Assembly (NCBI GenBank): GCA_947369085.1
Contig: CANBJR010000016.1
Coordinates: forward strand, 1 to 47,976
Length of the DNA stretch: 47,976 bases
Direction: 5' to 3'
DNA from: an uncultured Clostridia bacterium
Lineage (GTDB): Bacteria > Bacillota > Clostridia > Oscillospirales > Acutalibacteraceae
The position numbers were made by a program, and so were the translations under genes. Under the pieces are notes generated by a model, which was given only the letters and a program-made list of their open reading frames with translations, had not been told where the DNA came from and did no database searches. Below, piece after piece: positions 40,080 to 47,838 of the stretch; position 1 is the stretch's first letter, and each line of letters starts with the position of its first letter.

Positions 40080-41255
40080 TCAGACAGAAAATAAGTTATC
40101 AAGGGATTTTGATATACTCATTTTGCTTGTTTTGTCAGTATGTGCATAATAATTCAAAGTAGTTGTTGAACTGCTGTGACCGAGCCATTCGGCAACCTGT
40201 ACAACAGTAAACCCCATATTCAGAAGATTGCTTGCTACGCTATGCCTTAAATCGTGAAGCCTGATTGTCGGCAAGTCACTTTCTGAAATAACCTTGTGAA
40301 ATACTCTTGTCAGGTAATTAGGTTCAATTACTCGTCCGTTTTTCCAAGTGCAAACATAATCTGAATTTATGTACTCGTCTTTCAATAGTGCTTTCATTTT
40401 GGCTTGTTCCTGCTTGTGAGCCTGCAACATATTAAATACCATTTCGGGCATAGGCAATGCACGGTAACTGCTTTCTGTTTTCGGTGGAACAGTAATTGAA
40501 CCGCCTATATGTTGCTGTAAGGTTTCAGAAACAGTAATAGTACGCTTTACCATATCTATACTATGCCATTTTAAACCGAGTACCTCACCACGGCGAAATC
40601 CGAACAAAGCACATAGTACAACAGGAATTTCAACCGTAGAACCCTTGAACAGCTTTAACAGCTCTTGCACTTGTTCCTGATTAAGAAATTCGCCTTTGTG
40701 TTTTTCGGGTTTTGGTGTCTTTGCAGTTGAAGCAACATTATAGTATAAAATTCCTCGTCTGATACCGTCATTCAATGCCTTGCTAATGGTTCGGTGAATG
40801 TGCTTTATCGTTGTAGCTGAAAGTGGTTCGCTTCCGTCAGCTTTGCAATTATCGGTTGACAGGTAATTATAAAAGTTCTCCAGTTCCCAGGGTGTTAAGT
40901 CTTGAAGTTTAATTCTCCTGCCTTTAAAATAGGGAATGATGTGATTTTTAATGTTTCCTGCATAACCTCTGTAAGTTGACGGTCTTAACTCTGGTTTTAT
41001 GTTTTCTAACCATATTTCAATATAATCAGTAAACAGCAAATCGGAGTAATTAAGATTTTTCTTGTCATATTCTGCACGCTTATCTTCAAGAAATTTTTGT
41101 GCTTTTTTCTTGTTGCCCTTAACCGTATAACCTGTACAAAACCACTTTGTTTTATACTTAGGTTTTCCGTTTGATTGAACCTCGTTAGTTCTGAAACTCA
41201 ACACTGCATAATATTTGCCGTCTTTAATTTGTAAACTTCCGTTTGTTGTTGCCAT
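40080..41255 (-). CDS. int: Tyrosine recombinase of element 2
   Basis: The 391-residue integrase shares domain order and motifs with the element 1 enzyme: arm-binding head (SLQIKDGKYYAVLSFRTNEV), core-binding domain, then Arg in FGFRRGEVLGLKW, Lys in VPPKTESSYRALPM, HxxR in RLHDLRHSVASNLLNMG, His in WLGHSSSTTT and Tyr in NYYAHTDK. AAGGAG lies 9 nt before the ATG. Despite sharing the same core site with element 1, its arm repeats differ, so the two can be told apart by their hosts' excision machinery. Confidence 0.95.
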   Translation of the reverse strand: MATTNGSLQIKDGKYYAVLSFRTNEVQSNGKPKYKTKWFCTGYTVKGNKKKAQKFLEDKRAEYDKKNLNYSDLLFTDYIEIWLENIKPELRPSTYRGYAGNIKNHIIPYFKGRRIKLQDLTPWELENFYNYLSTDNCKADGSEPLSATTIKHIHRTISKALNDGIRRGILYYNVASTAKTPKPEKHKGEFLNQEQVQELLKLFKGSTVEIPVVLCALFGFRRGEVLGLKWHSIDMVKRTITVSETLQQHIGGSITVPPKTESSYRALPMPEMVFNMLQAHKQEQAKMKALLKDEYINSDYVCTWKNGRVIEPNYLTRVFHKVISESDLPTIRLHDLRHSVASNLLNMGFTVVQVAEWLGHSSSTTTLNYYAHTDKTSKMSISKSLDNLFSV

Positions 41256-41345
41256 TAAATAAAACTCCTTTCAAAGCAACAACTATCATTTCAACAATAT
41301 TATTATAATGCGAAATGACAGTTGTTACAAGTGATATTTTATTAT

Positions 41346-41525
41346 TTAGCGGTTACTTAAAAATTCAATCATCAAGTTTTTTGGTATAACATATTTTTTA
41401 CCAATTCTTATGCTTGGAATTACTTTTGAGCGTAACAGCTCATATGCCTTATTTCTGCCGATATGTAATATGTTCATTACATCATTAACGGTCAGCACAT
41501 CTGCATAGCTATCTAAAATATTCAT
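41346..41525 (-). CDS. xis: Excisionase-like HTH protein of element 2
   Basis: From the ATG at 41525 (MNILDSYADVLTVNDVMNIL) the 59 residues form the same winged HTH as the element 1 protein, with HIGRNKAYELLRSKVIPSIR and IGKKYVIPKNLMIEFL. A TTG at 41540 would add five residues and overlaps the upstream gene. Sits 90 nt upstream of int. Confidence 0.8.
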   Translation of the reverse strand: MNILDSYADVLTVNDVMNILHIGRNKAYELLRSKVIPSIRIGKKYVIPKNLMIEFLSNR

Positions 41526-41540
41526 TGTTCGCCATCCCAA

Positions 41541-41831
41541 TTAAATCTTATCTACTATTTCGAGGAAGCGTTCAGCGTTTTTGTTGCGAGTTGATTTTTT
41601 AGCTTCTTTGCGTTTCACCTTTTTTAGTTCTTTGTTTAGTTCATCATCGTGAAGCGGAAACCCAACTGGAGCTAAAATACTGCGGAGTTCATCAAATGTG
41701 TAACCACGCTCATACCCTACAATCTCGTTTGTTACCATATCGTAAAGTACATATTGCTGACACGGTCTGTATCTCATAGCCTTGTACCAATTAAAATATG
41801 GGCGAAGCTCAATACCATAGTATACTAACAA
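41541..41831 (-). CDS. Hypothetical 96-residue protein of element 2
   Basis: Starts at an uncertain TTG (MLVYYGIELRPYFNWYKAMR); aromatic N-terminal half, then a Lys-rich helix (ELKKVKRKEAKKSTRNKNAE). No ribosome binding site is seen before any start. It overlaps the region of the neighbouring small ORF end. Not recognised. Confidence 0.55.
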   Translation of the reverse strand: MLVYYGIELRPYFNWYKAMRYRPCQQYVLYDMVTNEIVGYERGYTFDELRSILAPVGFPLHDDELNKELKKVKRKEAKKSTRNKNAERFLEIVDKI

Positions 41832-41849
41832 TATCTGTTTAATTCGCCA

Positions 41850-41978
41850 CTATGAATACGGCATATAGTTAGGTCTTACAGCACCTTCAAAATCGCCTTG
41901 CTCAAACACTTTTTGCATTTCCTCATCAATGATAATCTCATCATCAAAATCGTTTATTTCAGAATTATTATTGTTCAT
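41850..41978 (-). CDS. Small acidic 42-residue protein
   Basis: Reads MNNNNSEINDFDDEIIIDEE, then MQKVFEQGDFEGAVRPNYMP and YS. GGAGG is eight bases before the ATG. Very acidic middle. Lies between the relaxase gene and the 96-residue gene. It could be a small partner of the relaxase, from position only. Confidence 0.65.
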   Translation of the reverse strand: MNNNNSEINDFDDEIIIDEEMQKVFEQGDFEGAVRPNYMPYS

Positions 41979-42013
41979 AATATATACCTCCGCTAATTTA
42001 TATTGTTGCTATT

Positions 42014-43300
42014 TTATAATTCGTTCATAAGCCTTTTAAATTCTTCGTCAGAAACTTCTTTGTACTCGGAATTGTCGGCTTTTATCGGTGTTAAATTAAA
42101 TATACTCTCAGCTTTAGACTGATTTTTCAAAATCTCGTCAATGTCTGCTTTGCTTATATCGGAACTCAAGAAACAATCTTTTAGCTCCTGTTTTGATAAA
42201 CTCAGAGCATTCTTTTTTAGCCAACTGTGTATTTGCGGTTTTTTATCAAATACTTTTCGGTAATATTTGTCATACACATCATACAGCATTTGAAAAAGCT
42301 CTTTTTCTGCCTTAGTACCCCATATCATTCCTACTTTGTAACATACAGGAAATAATCCTGAACCTGAAATAATATGAGCTATACTTTTATTTAGATTATT
42401 ATTTGCAGGATTTTCCGTACGCAAAGCAGGATAATCACTATTGCCGACTAATGCAAGCAAGTCATTTGTAAAATCTGTATATCTGCCTGTTGATACATCA
42501 GCAAAACGGTATTTATCACAAATTTTGCTTGCTATAAATTGTGACAACTCAATATCGCTTTTGACATTTCCAAGCTGTTCCGTTATTTGGTGTGCATAAT
42601 CTCCTTTGAATGAAGCTTCAAGCCTTGTCCAACTCTCACACTCTAAGGCTTCATTAAGCCGAAAACCGTTTGTATTGATTTGTTCGACTTTTTTGTTATA
42701 TACACGGAGCAATAGCTGACTGTTTTCCTTGCGAGAACCTATGTAAAATGTTTCCGTTTCCATATCGTTCTGAACAGCCGAGATTTTTCTTTTTGTATTT
42801 TTACCATTATGGTCTAATACGCAGTATGCTCCGTCTTTCAGCTTGTTATAAATGGTATGCGGTGATAAATCGCCATAGTTTATATAATCAGCTGTTAAGT
42901 CAATTCGACTTAAGCGATGTGTATAAAGCAAACTTTCTATCATCTTTAAAAACTCTGCTATATTTATTCTTTTGCCGAAATGTTCGTAATACTTTTGCTG
43001 ATAAGTTGCCCACGCTTGACCTGTGAAACGAACTAAAATACCCATATGTTGAAAAGTGTCGTGAAAAGCAATAGCAAAATAATACGGAACATTTTCAATG
43101 GTTAATGCCTGTGAATATGCCTTTGGCATCTTTTCATTTGTTTCAGCGACTTTGCCTAATAACAGTTCAATCTTTGATAACTCAATAAATTCGTTAATCA
43201 TAAAATATGCGGCTTTAATCCAATTTTCGCACACTTCTTCATCAGGTAAAAACAGAACTAAACTAAATTCGTCCACAGACACTAATAACTTCTTATCCAT
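42014..43300 (-). CDS. mobT: MobT/Rep_trans-type relaxase-replication initiator
   Basis: Rolling-circle initiator/relaxase that nicks oriT (PF02486-like, as in Tn916 Orf20 and ICEBs1 NicK). The 428 residues carry an N-terminal domain (ITIDL-like SRIDLTADYINYGDLSPHTI at about 135-150), the core TFYIGSRKENSQLLLRVYNK with KKVEQ (about 185-210, containing the metal and Tyr-side residues of the family), and ESWTRLEASFKGDYAHQI. The C-terminal third is variable. AAGGAG lies 14 nt upstream. An elaborate palindromic region directly precedes it. Relaxase assignment is by pattern; the catalytic Tyr cannot be fixed with certainty. Confidence 0.82.
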   Translation of the reverse strand: MDKKLLVSVDEFSLVLFLPDEEVCENWIKAAYFMINEFIELSKIELLLGKVAETNEKMPKAYSQALTIENVPYYFAIAFHDTFQHMGILVRFTGQAWATYQQKYYEHFGKRINIAEFLKMIESLLYTHRLSRIDLTADYINYGDLSPHTIYNKLKDGAYCVLDHNGKNTKRKISAVQNDMETETFYIGSRKENSQLLLRVYNKKVEQINTNGFRLNEALECESWTRLEASFKGDYAHQITEQLGNVKSDIELSQFIASKICDKYRFADVSTGRYTDFTNDLLALVGNSDYPALRTENPANNNLNKSIAHIISGSGLFPVCYKVGMIWGTKAEKELFQMLYDVYDKYYRKVFDKKPQIHSWLKKNALSLSKQELKDCFLSSDISKADIDEILKNQSKAESIFNLTPIKADNSEYKEVSDEEFKRLMNEL

Positions 43301-43366
43301 TCAATAAAACCAACTCCTTGCAATATAATTAGATATTAGAATTATAAATTTATCTTTTTTAATTTA

Positions 43367-43449
43367 ATCCCCTTCATTAAAGTAAGGGGATTTCGGCTTC
43401 CGCCGTTAGGGCGGTTAGACACTTTAAGTGCCACCGCCCACGGCGAAGC
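43367..43449. other. Candidate oriT: two nested palindromes upstream of mobT
   Basis: ATCCCCTT / AAGGGGAT (43367-43374, 43384-43391) around a 9-nt loop, then a large GC-rich stem (43396-43415 with 43433-43449: GCTTC, GCCGT, GGGCGGT pairing with small bulges) closed by CACTT/AAGTG. No T-run follows. The GC-box inverted repeat with a ~9-nt loop resembles the nic region of ICEBs1/Tn916 type oriT sites, and the place beside the relaxase gene fits. Nicking is not shown. Confidence 0.6.
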
Positions 43450-43451
43450 AA

Positions 43452-43793
43452 TTACTTTTGCGACTTAATATTTTCATTAACTGAATGAACTGCACTTGCT
43501 TTAGCCGCAACCTGATGTCCTGAATTTGTCCAATACAGCGATAACTCAAGATTATCAAAACGAACATAAATACGGCTGTTGCCGTCAATAGGCTTATCAA
43601 TTTGCTTATCACCGTCAATACGAACGCTAAGTTTATCAAACATACGCTCTTCAAGAACAACAGTGTATTTATATCCTGTTACAGAGCCTGTCCTGTGACC
43701 GTCAACATAAGCATATGAAGGTGTAACATCTACCAACAATAGTTTACCGCCTACAGAACCCAATACATCAATTTTTACATTTTTAATATCCAT
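43452..43793 (-). CDS. Conjugation-module protein, HelP/YdcP (DUF961)-like
   Basis: The 113 residues begin MDIKNVKIDVLGSVGGKLLL, with a beta-rich core (YKYTVVLEERMFDKLSVRID) and NSRIYVRFDNLELSLYWTNS. Size, beta pattern and place beside the relaxase recall HelP (YdcP) of ICEBs1, a ssDNA-binding helicase processivity factor. The match is by look only. GGAGT precedes the ATG, and it is three bases from the ATPase gene. Confidence 0.5.
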   Translation of the reverse strand: MDIKNVKIDVLGSVGGKLLLVDVTPSYAYVDGHRTGSVTGYKYTVVLEERMFDKLSVRIDGDKQIDKPIDGNSRIYVRFDNLELSLYWTNSGHQVAAKASAVHSVNENIKSQK

Positions 43794-43795
43794 TA

Positions 43796-44551
43796 TTAAA
43801 ACTCCTTTTTGTTATAAATTTTTGGCTCACCAAGAGCATTTTTAATAACCTTTTTTGTATTTGCAACATCTCTTAACTGCGGTACAACAAATTCAGTAAG
43901 CTGTTTGCCATCTGTTCTAAGATAGCCTTTTCCTCTCGGCTTTGGCTGAATAAGCTCTTTATCATCATTAAAAAGCATAGAAATGCTTTCTTTGCTTAAA
44001 CTGCCTAAACCTATCGCATTACCGAAATTGTCACGACCTGTTATGTAATTAGCGTCTGCCCTTTGAAGTGCCATAATAACAAAAACTTGCACCCCTCGAC
44101 CCAACATAAGGATATTTGAAAGCTTTTGTTTATAGCTGTCTTGTTCTTTTTTTGTAGATAATGAACTCAAAAATCCCGACCATTCGTCCACGCAAAAATA
44201 AATCGGTTGATAATATGAATTTACACTTGCGTTTGACATTCTTTCTTGTAATTCATTATATACATAGTCAAGAGCTTCACCAACGGAACTATGTTTGTAA
44301 TAACTTGCACAACCGTTAAATTCAATAAAATCAATGCCCTTGAAGTCTGCCAAAATCAATTTGACAGGCTTCTGAGCAATTTGCCCCAAAAGGTATGTAA
44401 GCAGATAAGTCTTACCTGAACCTGAGTTACCACATAGCAAAAGATGAGGTAACTTATTGAAGTCGATTTTCACAGGCAGAATAATACCATTGCTAATACC
44501 TAACTGCCTGCACCCGACTGTGAATTTATTACTTTTATAGCTCGTCATCAT
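43796..44551 (-). CDS. FtsK/SpoIIIE-type coupling ATPase motor (short)
   Basis: Pumps or couples ssDNA-relaxase complexes to a mating channel. From the ATG at 44551 (MMTSYKSNKFTVG) the 251 residues hold Walker A CGNSGSGKTYLLTYLL (about residue 43), LADFKGIDFIEF, Walker B IYFCVDEWSGFLSS (about 117) and GRGVQVFVIMALQRADANY. It lacks the N-terminal membrane part of Tn916 Orf21 or ICEBs1 ConQ, which are near 460-480 residues. The upstream gene supplies exactly such a part. AAAGGT lies seven bases before the ATG. Overlaps the upstream gene by 17 nt. Confidence 0.88.
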   Translation of the reverse strand: MMTSYKSNKFTVGCRQLGISNGIILPVKIDFNKLPHLLLCGNSGSGKTYLLTYLLGQIAQKPVKLILADFKGIDFIEFNGCASYYKHSSVGEALDYVYNELQERMSNASVNSYYQPIYFCVDEWSGFLSSLSTKKEQDSYKQKLSNILMLGRGVQVFVIMALQRADANYITGRDNFGNAIGLGSLSKESISMLFNDDKELIQPKPRGKGYLRTDGKQLTEFVVPQLRDVANTKKVIKNALGEPKIYNKKEF

Positions 44552-45281
44552 ATACTGACCTTTCGGCTTCTGTTTCTTCTTTATCACGCTGTCTTGCCTT
44601 AATAAGATAATTAACATCATCTTCGGCACAAGCGTAGATAAGAGCAAAATTCAGCATATGTTGACTTTCGTTATAATAAGCTCTGTCAACATATACGCTT
44701 GGAACAGCACCATAAGCACGACTGTTGAAGTAGGACTTTAAACCTGCAATACCATAGTTAATTAACTCGCTGTCAACATAGGACTGGATAAGCTCTTTAA
44801 GTGTTTTTTCGTCATAAGCAGGCTCTTCAGGCATCACAAGCTGAAAAATGTAAAATACTCTGTCTTGCCGATAAATTGGTTTGTATCCGTTCGGAATAAG
44901 TGCAGAACAGTCTTTGCCTAAAGGCAATTTCAAAAATTCGTTGTTGCGTTCTAATACAAAGTAGAAAAATGACAGCAAAGGTGGATATATTGTGTTTATG
45001 TTTTTAGTACTAATATGCTCCGATAGCTTTATACACCAAGATTGAATTTTTGTTTTTATATCTTTTTTGCTGATAAATTTAGATAAACAGTAAATAACAG
45101 AAATCAAAACTATTCCTGCTAACACGCAACAGAAAAACAAACCCAATCCGCTGAATACTCTGCTTGCTGTAATAGGAATATTATTTTCATACGAGCTACA
45201 TAAAAATTGCGTTCCGTAAATGACAAACAAAAATAAAGTTACAATTACTAAAACTAAATGTTGATTTTTAAAAAATTTCAT
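44535..45281 (-). CDS. Two-helix membrane protein, likely N-terminal half of the split coupling protein
   Basis: The 248 residues have two N-terminal membrane helices (LVLVIVTLFLFVIYGTQFL; FFCCVLAGIVLISVIYCLS) and a soluble domain of about 170 residues with IPNGYKPIYRQDRVFYIFQL and SVYVDRAYYNESQHMLNFAL. This is the part that precedes the motor in ConQ/Orf21-type coupling proteins. It ends RSVYDDEL inside the start of the ATPase gene. Split or ancestral two-gene form cannot be decided. No good ribosome site other than AGAGG-like bases before the ATG. Confidence 0.7.
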   Translation of the reverse strand: MKFFKNQHLVLVIVTLFLFVIYGTQFLCSSYENNIPITASRVFSGLGLFFCCVLAGIVLISVIYCLSKFISKKDIKTKIQSWCIKLSEHISTKNINTIYPPLLSFFYFVLERNNEFLKLPLGKDCSALIPNGYKPIYRQDRVFYIFQLVMPEEPAYDEKTLKELIQSYVDSELINYGIAGLKSYFNSRAYGAVPSVYVDRAYYNESQHMLNFALIYACAEDDVNYLIKARQRDKEETEAERSVYDDEL

Positions 45282-45301
45282 AATACTACCTCTGTTTTTT
45301 A

Positions 45302-45676
45302 CTAAAATATGGGCTTAATTCCTGACCTTTCCATCATTTTTTGAGGAGTGAATAACTCACTTATTCCATTTTTGTCCTCACAATAATAGAACACTTTGCC
45401 TTGAGTTCTAAATGCTTCTTTTAGCTTAGTGAAATCGTGAAAACTACTTGCCCTAAAATTATAATTGTGAGAATTTTCTTTATAATTACCATCTCCTCCA
45501 ACAAACTTCGGGTAGATGATTTCACCCTTAGAAAACAAAGCATATGTTTTATTTTTAACAATAGTGCCATCTTCAAATTGAACATCTAAATCATTATCAT
45601 TTCTTGAAGCAATAATAATCATTCTAAGACCATTTAAAGATGTATTTATTTCACCAATAATAGATTTCTTTGACAT
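45302..45676 (-). CDS. Mobile-element protein with SH3-like repeat motif
   Basis: The 124 residues include LNGLRMIIIASRNDNDLDVQ, then FEDGTIVKNKTYALFSKGEI, a stretch I know from phage and homing-endonuclease-associated proteins, probably a small beta DNA-binding module. AAAGGAGG lies before the ATG. First gene of the leftward module of element 2, behind a short leader ORF. Role unknown. Confidence 0.65.
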   Translation of the reverse strand: MSKKSIIGEINTSLNGLRMIIIASRNDNDLDVQFEDGTIVKNKTYALFSKGEIIYPKFVGGDGNYKENSHNYNFRASSFHDFTKLKEAFRTQGKVFYYCEDKNGISELFTPQKMMERSGIKPIF

Positions 45677-45744
45677 AAAATGTCCTCCTTTATTTATTAA
45701 ACTTTATCTCTACATTTTTTAAATAAAACAATAATTTGGACTGC

Positions 45745-45771
45745 TTATGCAGGCGACCTATTGTGTAACAT
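45745..45771 (-). CDS. Possible eight-residue leader peptide
   Basis: MLHNRSPA then TAA, with a perfect GGAGGTG six bases before the ATG, 70 nt upstream of the 124-residue gene. A CTGC/GCAG hairpin contains the stop. Could be an attenuation leader or chance. Confidence 0.35.
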   Translation of the reverse strand: MLHNRSPA

Positions 45772-45832
45772 AATTTTCACCTCCAATATATTCGCGAAAT
45801 ATTGTGTTGCTATTATTTTTCAGATTACCAAT

Positions 45833-46206
45833 AATTACCGCCTTATCTATTTTCAGAATATCACAATATAAAAGAAATAGAAGAGGCAAGATTGTGCGTA
45901 TTTTGCATAGCCTAAAATCATTGACATAAATGAAATAAAATATTAAAATTCAGTATTTCAAATTACCGCTTTATCTATTCTTAGAATACTACGAAACATA
46001 AAATAAATAGAAGCGGCATAATTGTGCGAATTTTGCATAGCCCAAAATCATTGACTTAAATGAAATAATATATTAAAATTCAGCGTATCAAATTACCACC
46101 TTATCTATTTTCAGAATATCACAATATAAAAGGAATAGAAGAGGCAAGATTGTGCGGATTTTGCATAGCCTAAAATTATTGACATAAATGAAAAATATAT
46201 TAAAAT
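45833..46206 (+). repeat. Three tandem ~129-bp units, each with hairpin and promoter
   Basis: AATTACCGCCTTATCTATTT-type starts at 45833, 45961 and 46091 (periods 128 and 130). Each unit has a stem (GCCTTATCTATT with AATAGAAGAGGC), then TTGTGCG, ATTTTGCATAGCC, then TTGAC(A/T), a 16-17-nt spacer and TAAAAT. The third promoter (46179-46206) would drive the gene at 46263; the first two read through the hairpins. The stem of unit 2 changes on both sides (CCGCTT/AAGCGG). On the minus strand each unit has a 20-24-codon hydrophobic frame without a ribosome site. Confidence 0.85.
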
Positions 46207-46262
46207 AAAATATGAAAAGTATACTTTTTATATTTCAAATTAAATTCAAAGGAGGCTTTTTT

Positions 46263-46841
46263 ATGTACAAAAGAAAAGAAAAAAACAGTAAAATCATTAA
46301 AAAAACATATGATGAAATTGGGTTTCAGAATTTTATTCTCTCTTTTTATTCATTAACACCTGAATATATGAATATCATCACAAGGTTGCTTAGAAATATG
46401 GAACACCCAAAAGACCCGAATTTTGGCAAAGAAGATTTTAGTGACAGTATTATTTACTTAAAAGAAAAAAACAATTACACATACTCTAAAATTGCCGAGA
46501 TAATTGGAAGAGCAAATAATATGAATAAAGACTACGCAATGGATTTGGTTCCCACTATTAAAAGTGCGATTAAAAGAACTTCAAGAGGGTCAGATTGCTT
46601 CAATGACATTTTAAATGTGTTAGAAACGGATATCATTGAACTTGAGGGGCTATCAGATTATTATAATAACGAAGAAAAATATGGGAATCTTAAATGGTTA
46701 TATGATAATATTTCTGATAGAAATAAACAGGTTGTTCAATATCTGATGAAAGATCTTATTTTATTGATTGATTATCAAAATGACAATTTTGAAAGCGACG
46801 GAAATTACGCTGAAGACTATGAGGAAATAGACGAAGAATAA
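46263..46841 (+). CDS. Hypothetical 192-residue helical protein
   Basis: Starts MYKRKEKNSKIIKKTYDEIG behind a perfect AAAGGAGG; the upstream ATG at 46212 is not needed. Mostly helical and acidic at the end (NYAEDYEEIDEE), with MEHPKDPNFGKEDFSDSIIY and YSKIAEIIGRANNMNKDYAM. The stretch IIYLKEKNNYTYSKIAEIIG could be an HTH. It is behind the triple repeat, and ends at a good terminator. It may be a regulator of element 2 transfer. Not recognised. Confidence 0.65.
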   Translation: MYKRKEKNSKIIKKTYDEIGFQNFILSFYSLTPEYMNIITRLLRNMEHPKDPNFGKEDFSDSIIYLKEKNNYTYSKIAEIIGRANNMNKDYAMDLVPTIKSAIKRTSRGSDCFNDILNVLETDIIELEGLSDYYNNEEKYGNLKWLYDNISDRNKQVVQYLMKDLILLIDYQNDNFESDGNYAEDYEEIDEE

Positions 46842-46846
46842 AATCA

Positions 46847-46889
46847 AAACCGCAGAGGATAATCTCAATAAGACTATTCTCTGCGGTTT
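46847..46889 (+). terminator. Terminator after the helical protein gene
   Basis: AAACCGCAGAG / CTCTGCGGTTT stem with further partial pairing inside, starting 6 nt after the stop, then GTTATATAT. Confidence 0.82.
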
Positions 46890-47275
46890 GTTATATATAA
46901 GTTTATAAGGTTTACGCTGTGATTTCACAGCGTTTTATTTTTATGTCCGATATTTTGGCATTATCACGCTCAATTCTCTTTTCTGAGTTGAATATTTATA
47001 ATCTTCATCGCAGGCTTTTAATTGCTCAATTTTATTCCGTTCAATCACTCTATCAAGTATTGCCCTGACGGCGTATCGTTTTACTTGCTACTTGACAGAG
47101 TGATTTTCACTACATTTTTTTGAGCCATAAAAGACCCATACGACGACGATTATACGAATATTCCAAAATTCAGAAAGGAGAGAAAAAATAGCGTGATAAC
47201 TTAATATCGGACTTTTTAAAGCCCACCAACTCAGAATTACCGAATATTAAATTTTAAACTTAAGGAGCAAACAAA
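46890..47275. other. Gene-free stretch with a degraded coding remnant
   Basis: A hairpin CGCTGTGA/TCACAGCG (about 46916-46933) is followed on the minus strand by an open stretch without start (AILDRVIERNKIEQLKACDE ... VIMPKYRT, about 46942-47063), perhaps the end of a lost gene. Two overlapping short frames lie near 47130-47220. I support no intact gene here. AAGGAGC at the end serves the J-domain gene. Confidence 0.5.
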
Positions 47276-47764
47276 ATGAAATATTTTACAAAATGCAAAA
47301 CAGCCGAAGAACTCAAAAAAGGATACAGAACATTAGCAAAACAGCTTCACCCTGACCTCGGCGGTGATACGGAAGAATTTAAGATTATGCAGAATGAATT
47401 TGAAGCTATGTGGGAACGATTAAAAAATGTTCACACCAATTCAAAAGGCGAAACCTACACCAAAGAAACCACAGAAACACCAAAAGAGTTTATACATATA
47501 ATTGATGTGCTGACAAAGCTAAACGGAATAGAAGTAGAGATTTGCGGTTCTTGGATATGGGTATCAGGCAACACAAAGGAACATAAGGAAGTTTTGAAAG
47601 GCTTAAAATTCCGCTATGCTCATAAAAAACAGGCTTGGTATTATCATACAGAGCCGTACAAGAAGAAAGGCAAGCGAGAATTAACACTTGATGAAATCCG
47701 TGATATGTTCGGCTCTCAGAAATACAAGGCTAAAGAGGAAAGAGAGCTTGCATTACACAGTTAA
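47276..47764 (+). CDS. J-domain protein with element-specific C-terminal domain (element 2 copy)
   Basis: The 162 residues have TAEELKKGYRTLAKQLHPDL with the HPD motif, GGDTEEFKIMQNEFEAMWER, then IEVEICGSWIWVSGNTKEHK and YAHKKQAWYYHTEPYKKKGK. It is co-linear with the protein at 34068-34559 and clearly a paralogue, with roughly half the residues identical by eye. AAGGAGC is seven bases before the ATG. Both elements keep one copy at a similar place after regulatory repeats, so it must matter to element biology, perhaps in replication with host DnaK. Confidence 0.88.
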   Translation: MKYFTKCKTAEELKKGYRTLAKQLHPDLGGDTEEFKIMQNEFEAMWERLKNVHTNSKGETYTKETTETPKEFIHIIDVLTKLNGIEVEICGSWIWVSGNTKEHKEVLKGLKFRYAHKKQAWYYHTEPYKKKGKRELTLDEIRDMFGSQKYKAKEERELALHS

Positions 47765-47776
47765 AAGCAAAAAAAT

Positions 47777-47806
47777 AAGGGAAACAACATTTTCGCTGTT
47801 TCCCTT
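47777..47806 (+). terminator. Terminator after the J-domain gene
   Basis: AAGGGAAACA / TGTTTCCCTT stem with a 10-nt loop, then TTATG. Confidence 0.85.
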
Positions 47807-47838
47807 TTATGAAATAAAATGTATTTATTTTTAAGTTA

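Noticed and set aside
44552..44647. Longer start for the coupling ATPase
   Set aside because: The added residues overlap the upstream gene deeply and lack a ribosome site; the ATG at 44551 has one.
45833..46206. CRISPR array
   Set aside because: The units are ~129 bp tandem copies with no short repeat/unique spacer pattern and no cas genes nearby.
47130..47220. Two overlapping short frames before the J-domain gene
   Set aside because: Neither has a start codon with a ribosome site, and the two cannot be told apart by pattern.
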